Made by a program: the position numbers and the translations under genes. This document shows, piece by piece, positions 33,101 to 48,100 of a stretch of 64,000 nucleotides of DNA (its first letter is position 1; the number at the start of each line of letters is the position of its first letter). Source of the DNA: Micromussa lordhowensis (taxonomy: Eukaryota > Cnidaria > Anthozoa > Scleractinia > Lobophylliidae); assembly GCA_964020085.1 (NCBI GenBank), contig OZ026599.1, forward strand, positions 37,489,437-37,553,436, read 5' to 3'. The notes beneath the pieces are model-generated. The model saw nothing but the letters and a program-made list of their open reading frames with translations, searched no databases and was not told where the DNA came from.

Positions 33101-36100
33101 TTGTCGTTGTAACCTTTGCATCTTCTTCTGTTGTTTTAGACAGAGGCTCAAGAGATCCAGCGAGAGGATTAGTGGAGTTGCATGCAATGCACTCCGAGTC
33201 TTTTGTGTTGTTTTCAACGTAACACATCTCACAAGTCCAAACATCAGAAGAAACAGCACATGTAGAAATAAATTCTTTATAAAGGGCACACCCGGCGCCC
33301 TGTTGGTCGTCAGTTGCTTCCGCTTCGGGGCGCAATCCAGCAGAGAAGGTCTCCTTCAGGTCCTCAAAAACGTCCCTAAACTTCCCTGCAATTTCTGCCG
33401 ACTTCAACTTGATTGCTAGCTTCTCTGGTCTCGCTTCACCTTCAGCATAGTCAGCTGGAGTGTACCAAACCCAGGAGCGGTCTGAGCCAACATTAGGTTT
33501 AAGCTCCATTCCAGGATTAATGTTGTGATTGGCACACAATTTTTTGATTTGCTCCCTTCTCATAAGAACTCTTCCTTGACCAGATTTCGGATGACGCAAA
33601 AGCTTTACATCTCCAACACCTCTTTCTTTCCACTGACCAGAGTCAGCATCAAAACGGTACAGCTTGGCTCGCTCAGAGAACAGCACCTCCAGACCTTCTT
33701 CACCTGTAACAACTTGGATTTCATCTGGAAGGGGAATGACTGGCTCAAAATGAAGCTTGTCTTCACCTTGGCCTTCGACGTCCTCGCTAATTTCAGCAAA
33801 GAGCTGTGCACCAGCTCCTTGAAACGGTTTAGCGCCATCCTTGTTCTGAGTCAGAGAAAATGTGTCACTTTCTTTTGGCTTCACGGATGAAAATGTCAGT
33901 TGACCAACGATTGAAGATTCTCCAAACACATGACTGGCATTTTCCCCTTCGCTTTTCACTGGCTTACGGATATTCTCTTCAGAAGGAGACACTTCAGAAG
34001 GAGACACTCCAGTGCTTTGTTCATCCTCCTTTTTGCTCAACGTTGTCGACTCTTTCACTTTTCTACGACAACCAAGACATCCAGAACATAGTTCTTGCTT
34101 TGTATAGTTGAAAAAATTGGAGGGAAGGAAAAGTCGAGAGGCTTTTTCACGATTGGCCATTGAAGCGCGAACTTCATAAACAAGAAGACAGTCTTCATCT
34201 TGCTTTTTAGTAGCCTTTAGAGCACTCTTAGGTGTCAAAAATCGTCTACCAGTGAGATGAGGAGGAAGGTTAGCAGGTCCGGCGTTCTCCACAGGTGAGG
34301 AATGGATTGGAACAGGCTTCAGCGGAGTGGTTAGTGGTTTCCCTTGACTTGGTGAAAAGGCAGGCTGAGTTTGAGATGACTGTATGGGTGGTATTGGCGA
34401 GGAAGACTCGATGGAATTGTTATTTTCCTCGTCATCCTCTTCACCCTCAGTAGATGTATAACTTAAATTATCGTCCGTTGAATCCTCTGAGTCTTCAGCA
34501 ACTGCCTCGTCATCGTAGTCGTCACACTCTTCGACAATTACAGTTGAAATAGGCTTGGTTACCCTTTGAAGAGACGCCTCTTCGGCAGGTTCATACACAA
34601 CGTAAGGTGTGAAGTTATAACCTCCAACCTGCGACTCCTGGTTTGCAGAATCTTGCTTCTCTTTAGCAACTGCAAGGCGTCGAAGTAGTTCGCTACCAGA
34701 AAAATCTGAATGTGTAAATGGCTGGGAGGACATCTCGGATGTCTGCAGAGTAGTCTGAACTCGTGATGTTTCAGACTTCGAGGAAGGTTGCGTTGCTTGG
34801 TGCCATGCAGCCCAAGATGTAGCTCCACCCAAGGGTGCATAGGCGTCTAACGGACCAAACTGAAACGTACCAGTAGATTGCTGCCAGAACAATTTCTCTT
34901 CGGGCATTTCTTGCCTGTCAGTAGATGAACCAAACGAAAACAAAGGCTGCGATTGATTCTGAATAACTTTGGCTTCCTGGGAATGATCTGCTGTCACTTG
35001 ATAACCATCCCCGTTCTTCTCACACACCAGAGGATCGGGCTGTGTTCTGGATGTTGAATGGGTTGACAAATCAAGGTCAAAGCTCGGAGAAGTGCCGGTG
35101 CCAAAAGAGCCAAACGACAAAGCAGCAGCACCCTGATCTGGCGTACTACCACCGAATACAGATTTCTCAACAGGACAGACATTCTCTTCAGCGACAGCTT
35201 TCTCCGGCATCAAGACTGCTAAAGGTGATGATCCAGTCAAACCTGAAGAACCAAAAGCGACCGTGGTTGTGTTTGTCTTGTTAGCAATAGCAGGGACTCC
35301 AAAAGCTGCCAAAACAAAGGGTTTTGTTGCTGGAGGCTGCGAGGTTGGAGGCAACCCAGTAGAGCCACCAATCACTTGACTGGCTGCAACGGCGGCGTTT
35401 TCTGAAGTAGATGCACCAAATGAAAATGGAAAACTACCAACGTTTCCTGTAGTATCAGTCTTTCCAACTGTGAATGGTGAGCTATTTAGTGTTCCTTCGT
35501 CACTCTTAACAAATGCATATGTCGAACTTTTCGTTGTTCCCGCATCGCTCGTTGCAAATGTAAACGATGAGCTGTTTACAGGTCCTGAACTGTTGCTTCT
35601 AAAGGTAAATGGTGAGCTATTCCTGGGTCCTGAATCACTAATTCCGAATTTAAACGGCGAGCTGTTGGCAGATCCTGCATCACTCTTTCCAAAAGTGAAT
35701 AGGCTTCCTGATGACGCATTTCCTTGATATCCACCGAAGACAGTATTTGACGCACTGCTCGTCGTTGCTTGATTCAGTAAATGAAACCCAGTTTTAGGTG
35801 CCTCCAAAACACTTGTGGTACCATCTGATAGCTTGGCTGCACCACAAGCAACACAGACGGTCGTGCGTTCCTCGTTGGTAACCAGACAAACAGAACACGA
35901 CCAAGATCCAGGTTTCGGAGCAAACTTTGCCATCAGGTCAGACCTCTTCTGGCTTGTACCGATTGCGGATGTTTCTCGTTCTTTAGAAGTACCTTTCGTC
36001 GCAATCATTTGACACTGCTCAAACTTCTCTTCGAACAGTAGGAAATCATCTTGGGACTTAAACTTGACGGCCAATTGTTCCGGCTTTGACACCTCCTCTG

Positions 36101-39100
36101 AAAAGTCCGCAAAGGTATTCCAAATCCACGCATTAGCTGTGCCCTTCTTATCTGTTAGCTTCATATCATCTGTAATGAAGTGATTGGCACAAATCTTGTG
36201 GACAACTTCTCGTCTCATTAAGATACGACTACGCCCCTTCTCAGAATTATACAAAATCTTCATAGTGCCAATACCGCGTTCTTTCCAAGCAGAAACTTCT
36301 TTGTCGTAGCGATACAGTTTGGCTCTACTGCTAAACATTAGTTCTTCATCTTCCTCACCAGTTTGTACTTCAATTTGTTCAGGGAGGGGTATGAGTGGCT
36401 CAAAATGGATGTCTTCAGTGTATGAAGCGGAGGAGTCATGTCTGGTCCTTTCAGGGGATGTGGGTGATGTTGTATTCTCTTCAACCTGTTCTGTTCGCTT
36501 TTGAGGGCTGTTGCTGGTGCTTAACCCAGCAAAGAAACTGGAATCGATTTTCAGTGGACCCTTGATGTTAGGAGCTGTAAGGGGTTTTACTCCTTTTGAC
36601 AACGACGTCATCTGTCTTGTAGCAACTGGTGTGGATTCGAACATGGGTTTGTTGTGCTCGTTTTCACTGTGGCCAGATGCTGCAGGAGCAGACAGGTTGA
36701 GATGTCCGTATTGCGATGCTTGTAACATACTAATCTGGTTCTGAAAGAGAACAACACAACGTGTTAATCCATTGAATAAGGTGTTTATGATCGTCCATGA
36801 AATCGCATCACTTTTCACTGGGATGCACCTGATTTTTACTGGTATCAAGTGAACAATTAACTTAAGAACAATTTCTAAACAAAAAGGTAAACTAGGAGTT
36901 CTTTGACGGTTTATGTCGCTTTTAAACACAGAGTCTGCAAACCGCAGGTTTAATTAAATTAAAACCATGATTTTACCGCTATTGGAGTACAGTAGAACCC
37001 AGTTAATACGGACACCAAGGGGACATGCCATAGTGTCCGTATTAACCGGGTGTCCGTATTAAGCGGGCTCTCAGAGAAAACGTCAGGGACACATGTTTCA
37101 TCGATATAAAGACCAAACTGGACAATTTTACGAGAAAACGCTGTTCAATTTCTTAACTGTAACAGTAACAAGTTCATCCTATCGCTCAACGACACTTAGC
37201 TTTATTTACGTAAAAATAATTAACACGTCTTAGTCGCCAGCTCAAGTAAATCCATTCTCCTTATATACTGATAGTTATATACTTGTTTTGACATTGGCTC
37301 TGAAAATGTCAGTGAAGTTACACCAAAACAATATATGTTAGTTGAGGGTTTTCTAATTTCTCGTCTCCTGTGATGGTTAAGCCTAGTGGCTCATCAGGCC
37401 GGAGCTTATCCCGGTTTCAGTAGCATGAAGCGACTAGGAGTATTTCTACCTCCCCCCCCCCCTGGATGGGATGCTAGTCCATGGCAGGGTTACCCGCAGC
37501 ATTAAATTTGCCTGTACCCATTTATACACCTGGGTGGAGAGAGGCACTGTGAGAGTAAAGTGTCTTGCCCAAGAACACAACACAATGCCCCCGGCCAGGA
37601 CTCGAACCTGGACTGCTCGCTCCGGAGTCAAGCACACTAACCATGAGGCCACCTCGCCTCCCACGCCTCCTGTGATGACTTGTGTCACCATTGTAAGGAG
37701 AAATTAGATGTTCATCAGTGTTCGTTATCTACCAACCTGCAAAACTTGGATTTGCTCGCACATGCTTGACATAGCTTCGTCCCTGATGGCCATTTGCTCC
37801 TGGAGATAACCATTGTTGAGTGTTACTTCACTTAGTTTTGCAATCAGATCCTTTGTGCTCGAGTCCTGTGGCTAGAAAGCAAAGAAAGGAGAATGACCTT
37901 CTTGCTACCAATGTCTGCCTCGATTTGCATATCACATAGTAGGTATGATACACTGTGCAAAATGTCATGTACCTGGTCTTTACAGAGTTGGGAATCAATA
38001 TCTGATATCAATATAAATACTGTACGTACATGACTGGAAACACGAACGAAGTACTAAAGGTAACGTAAAGTCTGCATACGAGCCTAGTGGCTCATCAGGC
38101 CGGAGCTTATCCCGGTTTCAGTAGCATGAAGCGACTAGGAGTATTGCTACTCCCCCTGGATGGGATGCTAGTCCATCGCAGGATTACCCCCAGCATCAAA
38201 TTCGCCGGTACCCATTTATACACCTGGGTGGAGAGAGGCAATGTGAGGGTGAAGTGTCTTGCCCAAGAACACAACACAATGTCTCCGGCCAGGGCTCGAA
38301 CCCGGAGCACTCCGGAGTGGAGTGCACTAACCATGAGGCCACCGCGCCCCCATAACGAAGTACTACGAGGCTAAAAAGTAGTTCAGATACCGTTTTAACC
38401 AAGAATTCTAAATAACCGATTTCGAAGTAGCTTGGTACAACTTGACTTCACCAACTTTCGAAAAAAAGTTTTCGAAAATTTGAAACTTTTGATCTAACTG
38501 GCACTTTAAGTAAGTTGATACCTGCTCGACCCAGAAGTTGTCATCAGACTCCTGCACATCTGATACGTTGGTTGAGCTGCGGCTCTCTTGATAGGAAAGC
38601 TGACGGATCTGCTGATGCTTACCTTAAAACATATAATTTCACATGAATTAAAACCAACTACTAACAGCACGACCTTCGATGAGGTTATAACTGAAAGAAG
38701 TGTAAACATGTTAACTTCATCCACAATTTAACAGTTGTATCAAGTCTGGGTTCTGCTGACCGGCTGCAAAGTTCAGGTTTTTTTAGACGTATTTGGGAGT
38801 GACGCCAATTGAAATGAAAAGAACCAAACCTATTCTGAAGCACTCATAATCTTTTCACTGCTTTGTAACGAGGAAGGATAAATGCGGTAAGACAGTTGGT
38901 CTTGGCCTTATTCCGAGATAATTCTTCATAACTTATTTTTAGTTCTCTTCTGGTTATGGAAATCCCAGGAGGGTCCAGAAACTTGTGACGCGGGTTTTGG
39001 TCACGTGGACAGCCCAAGCGTCCACGAAATCATCCACGCAACGCGCGTGGTAACACTATCCGCGCAAGGACTGAGTACCATGTTTAAAAATGATATGAGA

Positions 39101-42100
39101 GAGATCATTTGGGGGAATTTATTCTTTTACCCTTCACTGCCTTCTTTGGTATGATGGCACTTCACAGTTTTCTGATAAATATCTCGGACTTTACAGAATA
39201 ATTACTGTAGCCTGTTACCTGATGCTGAGTTCGATCGTGGAATTCCAGTTTTAATAAGAACTTCTATCTCACCAAGCTCTTCTATGACAGCTTTTCGTCC
39301 AACCTTCATGGAAACAAAATTAAAGTTATTATACCACAACAACAATTCACATGCCAGTGATTGATTTGAGACGTTTATAACAGAACAATGTGTCTGCTAA
39401 TTGTACAGGGCCCGATCTACTCTGAGTCGCCGTGAATTCCCTCAAATTCTATTGGGATCAACCCTTTCTGGTTGGTTGGGTTGGTTGGGATTTTTCGTGT
39501 TCTATTGGGGCGAAAACCGTTTTCGGTTGGTTTCACAGTTGATCAACTCAAAACAGATTGAAACAGTTGACAAAGCTTTTGCGTGATTATGTCGCGTGAT
39601 TGTAGCTCACGTAAGGACTATTCCCAGAAGATACAGTTGGAAAAGTGCTCTATCGAGAAACGTTAGCTGTATCAACCCAAACCGGTCGCGGTTGAAACGG
39701 TTGATCCCAATAGAACACAACCTAATTACCGTGTTACCAGAAAACCCAAGAAGGTGAAAGAAAGGTAAACCTTCCCAATCCTATCTATCAGTCTAAATGA
39801 GATAACACATAATATCTCAAACACGATAGACCGTCTTTGACCACATTCCCAAATCGCGAGAAGAGAGTTGAAAATACAACGCATAGCGGAGTACTTTTGA
39901 CGAACTTCGAGGTGTTTGGAAATGTGGTCAAACACTGTCTCGAGTGTTTGATATATCTTCTCAATCCAAACTAAAACTAGCAAGAGATATCCAAATACCG
40001 TCACGGTCATGATTTCCTTTTTATAAAACTTAATGAATTACTTATGAGTTTGAGAATGTATTTTCAAGGGCGTCACATACATCAGATGAGTTAGTCATCT
40101 TCAGGTATGATTGAAGCAGTTCTCGCACTTTGTGTAGATTCTGGTAATACTCTTTGCTTGGCGATGTGGACTCGGTGTCTGTTTCTTCTGTGGCGGCACA
40201 GGCTTCAACATGAGCCAAATATTTGTAAACCTACAAAGGTCAAGATTTGTCTGTCACGTACATGTCTACTTTATTATTTTGTTTTCTTGGGGCACCTGTA
40301 AACTAGCTGGTGCGTCCTGTAGACTCTGCTTATCAAGTCTATGCGACGCACCCTTACCATAGCTAAGTGTGCGACAAAGTAACATAAGCCATGCCTATGT
40401 CTACGTGTCAGAACATCTTTATCTGGTATCAAATGACTCTGACAAAAAACAACGCAATACATAGCAACAAGCACACAAGCTTATGCATGTACTTTACTTG
40501 CTTTAACACAATCTCATCCCCAGGGCTCGCAGTCCATCTTGTGAGCGCTACGAAATCGAGACCTCTGGGAGAAATCAGACGGTGAGCCAGCATTAGTGAC
40601 AGCGGTTACTCTCTTCACGCACGTTCAGAAACCGTTATTGAACCTGCGTGCGCACAGTAAATCCAGAACCATGATTTTTTTTATTCTGGTATTTGATTTT
40701 TGTCGAGAGTGTCGCGCATTTGGTCATCACTGACCGAAAACGAGCGGGCTATGGGGACGAGATTGGCTTTATCGCAAAATCATTACTCCTGAGAACAGGG
40801 CAGTATTTCCTGTATGATGAGGTCGTTTACCTTAATCGCCTGCCTGTTCGACGTTATATATTGTTATCGTAGAATGAGAGAGTAGAAAATGGATGTCAAA
40901 AGTGTGAAGTCTATAATTAGCCAAGAGAGCACGAAGACTGTGCAAAATTACACAATTAGATTGCTCAGAACAAGACGGTACAGTTTCCAACCACCAAAGT
41001 ACTTCTGCTAATCATATGAACTGTTTGATTCCCTGAGCCAAGTATTGAGTCTATTATGCGACCATTCAGGTGAAAGCTGTTGGCTGGTGATTTCATACTA
41101 ACTTTTAGAAATGCATTGCCTGATCATTCAAATGAAAGCCATTGGGTAGTGAATGTATGTAGAGTTTGTTTTTCTCTCTTCTTTAAACACAAAATTGGGA
41201 TTTTTTTAATTATGGATCTTGGACTGGATTCTTAGAAGTGAAAAGGTTTTGATTATTTACTTGAAGTTCCTTTTTAAAATTGTACCTGTGCAAGGTTGTA
41301 CAATCCTGGAGGCGTTTTGACTTGTTCAAAAAATTCGAACGCTTCAAACACCTTGCCTTCCTTCATTAATGTCCCTCCCATTGTCAGACGGACAGACTGG
41401 AGTTGCAACTTCACCTCATTCTCCTGAAAAAAAAAACATTATTAAATTTTAGAGATATTGAATACTACCTTATGGTCAACTCTTTAATACCGTCACCTTT
41501 TTATGTCCTGGCGAAACGCCCATTCATGCCATTGAACCCCATTAAGACGGCCAAAGGCCACATTCTGAAATCCCAACCTGTATATTGCTTTATGATTTTA
41601 CCCCGTTTATACAGCCACTCAAACCAGTTGTGTTCATCTTACCATTGTTAATCATTGCATATACTGATTGAAGTTTAGATTTTTTTTTTGATAAATTGTA
41701 AATGCATTCTGGATGCTTATTAGGAGCAGTTGTTTAGAAGTGCAATAATAATTTATTGTGATTGTCACTCAATTTAGACCAGTTATGAGATTTGACCCTA
41801 ACCCGTTAATATAGCCACCCCATTAAAACTACCAAGTTGTCATGGTCTACTGGTGATTGTATTTCAGGGTTTCACTGTACCAAGTTTAAGGAAAATCAAA
41901 TGATTTAGAAAAAAGCTTTACTAAACTCACCGACAAACTGCCAAACATGTGAGGAAAAAGAGGCTTCTCGCAGTGTGGAATGCTCTCATCCCTAACAAAA
42001 AAAAAAAAACAAACCAACACAGACAAGCAATCAGTTACATTGTCTACATGGATCATCTATCAGTCAGTCAGTCCGGCAGTCCGGCAGTCCAGCAGTCCAG

Positions 42101-45100
42101 CAGTCCGGCATTCAGTACAGAAGACTTACTTTTCTAACTTCTCCAAGATTATAACAGCCTGGCGGAAGTAATGCATGCTCCATTTCTCCAAACTCTAAAG
42201 GTGGAAAGAGAACAACCCAACATAAGGCAATACAAGAGTTTTGCAGAAACTTAGCAAGTGAAAGGACAAATGAAATGTTAATTAGGAAGACTGTATTTGT
42301 CTTCTAACAACAGCCACTACAAACCTTCCAATGTTCCTCGTAATACCAGGGATTTGGACCACTTTCCTTCAGATATGATGCCTGAAACAGCAGATTTGTA
42401 TGTCAGTACATGCCAGTTCACTTCACTAGCACTCTTTTTTCAGAGAAAATTCATGGCCGTGGGTAATAAGATCCAAATGAATTCAATTTTAAATGTTGCT
42501 GGTTTTTCTAACAGGATTCTTGCTTCAGTTAAAAGGAAACTCTCACTGCAGTCATCTCTTTACCCACTCAAGTCTGAAGAGACATGTAAGGACAGCAATA
42601 GACCATTTTTCGTATTCTCTGTATTGGACTAGAACAAGCTTGCAACCGAGGCTCATGCAGGGCAATATCATTAAAAAGAGATAAATGTCCTTTACATTTG
42701 AAAAGACTCCCCACATTAGCCTTGGTTGCCAGCTAGTTCCAATACAAAAATTATCTATTGCGATGATGATAATGACAAGAACCAAGTGTACATTAAACAA
42801 TACTGCTTACACTCACCTTGGATCCAAAGGCATTTGCAAGGTAGATCAGTAGCTGAGCCTGCAGTCCATGCCTCTGGTCTACAGCTCGTATCTTTTCAAT
42901 GCCAAGCTGAACTGTGCGACGGATTTTACCAGACTCATTTAAACTACAGTAGTAAACAAAATGCAAGAAGGGAACAAGTATGAAACTTAGAACTGGTTCT
43001 TGTCACTTGTAATGTTGTGGATTATTCTACTGATTACACAGAACTGTAGAGGAATACAATATTTCAATCACTTGGTTTACAAACAACTAACAACATTACA
43101 TGGCTGAAGCATTCGTACACATAATAACAACAATGGAAAAAAGTAATATGCAACCATAACTACTGAGGTGTGCTACAGTGCTTTTTTTTTGGTAACTAAA
43201 TAATATTCAGATTAACCAATTGCAGGACCCCCAGCTGCAAAGGACCTACTCTACTTCAATGAAATATTTTAACATAGCACTCCATAAAATCTTACCTCTT
43301 CCACTTAGCGGCTTAGATAATAGGTTTTTAGCATTCAGTGGTAAAATACCCAAAGGAAACAGTTCATAGGGTGATGCTAGTGTGGACCATTTTACTACAT
43401 GTCACACTTTTCCAATTATTTTTATTCAAACAAATAAACAGCACTGCTCGATTTATGGCACCGAATTTAATAAATATGCGAAGTTTCATTAGAATCCATT
43501 GCAAACTAATAAAAATATGGATAAAGGGGGTAAGTTTCTAAAGAAACTGTAGTACTGCGTTGGTGTGGAGTATTACAAGATAATTTGGTTTTATCAACTG
43601 AGTTGATAATGTGAATTGGCCACCGTAAAGAGATTTGAAAGCTGACGTTTCGAGCATTAGCCCTTCGTCGGATCGAATGAAAACTTCATCAGATTCGCTC
43701 CGTTGAAGGGCTAACACTCGAAACGTCAGCTTTCAAATCATTTTACGGTGGCCAATTCACATTATCAACTCAGTTGATAAAACCAAATTATCTTGTACTA
43801 AAAATATGGGACCTCTTGCCATTATTTACAAAAGAAATGTATGCCAGGGGAAACACTTGTCCCTGGCATACATTCCTTTGTAAGTTTGGGGTCCCATATT
43901 TTTATGAGTTTGCAAACAGATTCTTATAAAACATCGTAGGTTTACTAAATTCAGCATGATGAATTGAACTATGGAGCTGTTTTTTGTTTATCTGAAAAAT
44001 ATGACAATTTGTTGATATTGCATGACATTGGTAGAAAGGTCCATTCAATAGACATTATTATATGGCTAGCTCCACGAGCGGGCAAGATGAATCAAATCCT
44101 GCACTGTGATTGGCTACCCGAGCGGAGTGGAGTGGAGCCATCTTGCCCGCTTGGGACTACCCGCCTTGTCCCGCAAGAAACATTCCCCAAAAGTCATATA
44201 ATAAATCCTTTATTGACCAAGCTTGTTCGGTCAAGATGGCTTGATATTGGCCTCGTTCTGTTTTTTGCTTGTTTATGGACCTTGACTCCGTCTCGGTCCA
44301 TAAACACGCAAAAAAAAAGAACTCAGCCAATATCCAGCCATCTTGACCTCACACTTAGTCAATAACCCATACTTCATATTCTGGGTATTGGACTGGAACT
44401 AGCTAGCAGCAGAGGCCCGTGCCGAGGAATATCATTAAAAAGAGATTAATGCTATTTGCATTTGAAAAGACTCCATACAGTACATTAGCCTCAGTTACAA
44501 GCTAGGTCCATTCCAATACCGAGAATTCAACTATGGTCCATTGAATTACAACAAATGTGATCTACCTGAATTTTCCAGAGTACAAGTTATAGGCTGAATT
44601 CCACCATTCCTGCTGAACAGGCAAACTGAGATTGTTGTAACACAGTGGCTGAGGAAGAACTTGCGGCTCATAATCCTCATAGAAGATGTCTTTGTCTTCC
44701 AGCACTCTAGCTGCTGTCGTTCTCACAACAGCATAAACAAAGGCCTACAAGATAATAATCAATATTGCTAGAGGTGATGAAACACTTCTCACTGTGAAGA
44801 CAAAATTTTAATGATTGTTAATGTTGCCTTGTCACTGGTCTGTATAAACAGATGTCTTTCTTTCATTGGAGGATTTACCAGAAAAACCCCCACACTGATG
44901 GTCCCCTCTGCAATAATTTAGGCTGGGTCACTCTGTAATGGCTGTCATTTGGTTTTGACAATTCTTGTTTAAGTTAAAGCCAATCAGACATTACCAGGGC
45001 CGGGTTGTTCAAAGGCCGATTAAGCTAACCCAGGATTACAACAATTTTGATTTCGGTTTAGTACCGTTTCAGTGAGGCTTTCTGTTTATATTGCTTGTCC

Positions 45101-48100
45101 CTCAGTTTTGAGTTTGAATAATCTCAAACCACACAAAACATAAGAATTGGAAAACATTTCCAAACAAGAAAAATAAATACTTCAGTTAACTTTTAATCCT
45201 GGATTAGCATTACCCGGCTTTCGAACAACCCGGCCCAGAATCTCAATCCGTTGCACTATCAGTAGAGAGGAATTCTCAAGCTTAGATGTCAACCTCCCAC
45301 ACCTTTATGCAGGATATGAAATATTATAGGCATGCAAAAAACTTTATTTCACTTAAGCTACCGCAAAAATTGGTATACCAGTACATTGACATGATTCATG
45401 TAAGCAACTTTTGGACTTTAATCAGTGTTGATGTGTAGTTCAGACACTACAATTCATATGAAGCCACATGTCCTCCTTATCGATTACAATACAGTTGTTA
45501 ATTTTCAATTAATGGTCTGAGATTTTGTTGTTAAATCAAGACAACGTAAAATTGCCCTGTAGATGATTCTCCAATACTCATCAGCTGTCTATTTGACAGT
45601 GCACTGAAATAATGTGTTCATCACTTTTGAAAATCAGAGGCAAACCTCAAGGTCTCTCAAACACAGCATGCTGGGAGTGATGTGTTTCTCTATGCTTGGA
45701 ACATCAAGTCTCAACTCCTGAAAAATGTCCTTCACCATAACACCCACTGAAAAAATAAGTTAACAAAAGTTTATTTCTAACTAAGTATCCTATTTACATG
45801 AAGAATTTGTTTACTCTCTGTACTACCTCCTATAATTTACGCGGTAACTACATTCTGACACTCCCTGTACCTAAAACTACTTCTTATGGCCTTCGCTCTT
45901 TTTCTTATCATGCCGTTAAACTGTGGAATTCACTGCCGGACAATGTTCAAACTTTAAACCTTAATGACTTTAAAAAAGCATTAGCTAGCCTTAAATTAAC
46001 GTAACTATAGAACATTTTGTAAATTAAATTTATATACATGTAGTATTTTTAAGTATTCAGTAAACAGATTTATTTCATTTTAGCCGTTAATTGTAAATGT
46101 TGCATAGAATTGTGTTTTATAATGTTACTGTATATGGTGTTGATTTCTTTTGTTATTTTGTTAATTTTCTCTTGGAAAAATTAGCTTCTAAAAGCTACTC
46201 TTAAATTTGAGAAAAAATAAAGTTTATGTATGTATGTATGTATGTATGATCAATCATACGGCAAATTTAACAACAATAATACAATGAGAATTATTATAGC
46301 ACAAGGGAGTAAAGTTATGGTTCATAATTAGAATGATGTTGATACAGTACATGTTTATTGCAAAACACAAAAGCCATGTTTGACCACATTTCCAAATGCC
46401 AAAAAGAAAGTTGAAAATATGACACAAAGCCAAGTATTTTGAGGTGTGAGGTATTTAGAAATGTGATCAAACACTGTCTTGAGTGTTTGCTATATCTTTT
46501 CAATACAAACTAAAGAGAAAATCTGTCTGAGTGAATTAAAACCTTAAAAATCTATGCCAACTAAGGTAAGATATTGGCTAAACATTGTCACAGGTGTAGT
46601 TTCCTTCATTATTAATGAGTTTGAGAACCTAATTGAAGGGCTTCCTGAAAAAAAGGGCGTATATCGCTTTTTTAGGGGATTTTCATTTTCTGCAGGAGGA
46701 TCCAGCTAATTTTTTGGCAGACTGACTTGTGTTGACATGAAAAACATTGTTCCGAAGTTGATTTTGTTGGTTTGCGCTTCATTTTCGAGAAATAACGTAT
46801 GCAAAAAACTCAGTCTTCTAAGCGCCATCTTTTGGAGATCTTTTAGCACCTATCTAGCAGACAGACTGTTGAGAGTGTGCGAAGTCAAAATCAAATCCCA
46901 CAGAATCTTAGCTGCACTTTCTTTTGAATCAAGGGAAAATAGCACACGAGCAGAAATCTGGGAACGGATTGTTTACATCGGTTATTGTGACGTGAAACAC
47001 AACACGTGAATTGATCGAGCGTCAAAAGGAAATAGCGCATGCTGCCTTAGAGCTCTGTCAACTAATATTTTAAGCCTTGTTTTAAAGTACCTTGCATGCC
47101 TGCCTGGTGGTTGAGAGGCATCATAAAGCCTTGATAAACCCATAAGTCACCAGCACGTTTTAAAGAATCAAAGTGTGCTCTGATGTTCGAGCGAGGATAT
47201 ACTCATGTTATCGTTGCTTGAAGTCAGGTCGATCCAGGCAGCAAAGTCCAAGAGCAATTCTTGCCCAAGAAAAAATGCTTCTCGTGAGTTGTGGCTCATT
47301 TGCCAAGCATTGCTGGTGTCAAAGTTTGGAAAGCGAGAACTGGTTTTAGACTTCTAAAATGTCTTGCATCAATGGGAATGTGGCTGTGTACGCACAAGCG
47401 AAAGGAGCCTTCCCAAGCATGCATAGCAATCGCGCTCAGTGGACGTTTCATTGGTTTGGTAGCCTGGTAAACAGCAACATACCGTAAGAGGAAGTGGATT
47501 TTTGGAAGTTATTGACACAGGGATTCACACGGATAATGGACAACAAGTAGCAATCGATTATAACATAAATTTTATTTCAAATCGGCATGATTTGCAGTGT
47601 TTTGAACTTCTGGGATCAGGGGACAGAACCCTAACCTTAAGGGCTTCACGAAGTCAACATTTTGCTCTGCCGTAAGTCAAAAGAGCATCTCTGCGATCGC
47701 TTATTGTCGTAGACTGCGAGCGGTCCCTCTTTAGCTCGAAAATTCATAGAGAAAAACGGAAGAAGGAAAAACGGAAATCAACATGAGCGTGCGAGCGTGA
47801 TATGCGAAGCCGCAAGCCTTAAGCAGCGCAGGCGTCGGACACGGCTCGCGGCTTTTATGTAACAAAAGGTTTTTTTTTGTTCTTTTGTTTTTCAAAGACT
47901 GAGTTTTTTTGCATACGTTATTTCTCGAAAACGAAGCGCAAACCAACAAAATCAATTACGGAACAATGTTTTTCATGTCAACACAAGTCAGTCTGCCAAA
48001 AATTAGCTTGATCCTCCTGCAGAAAATGAAAATCCGCTAAAAAAGCGATATACGCCCTTTTTGCAGGAAGCCCTTCAATTGGAAACTTAAGGTTTAAACA

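Noticed and set aside
36741..36929. Alternative RANBP2 start at the beginning of the long open frame
   Set aside because: An acceptor at 36741-36743 and 28 upstream in-phase exons with TPR homology show that this part is intron.
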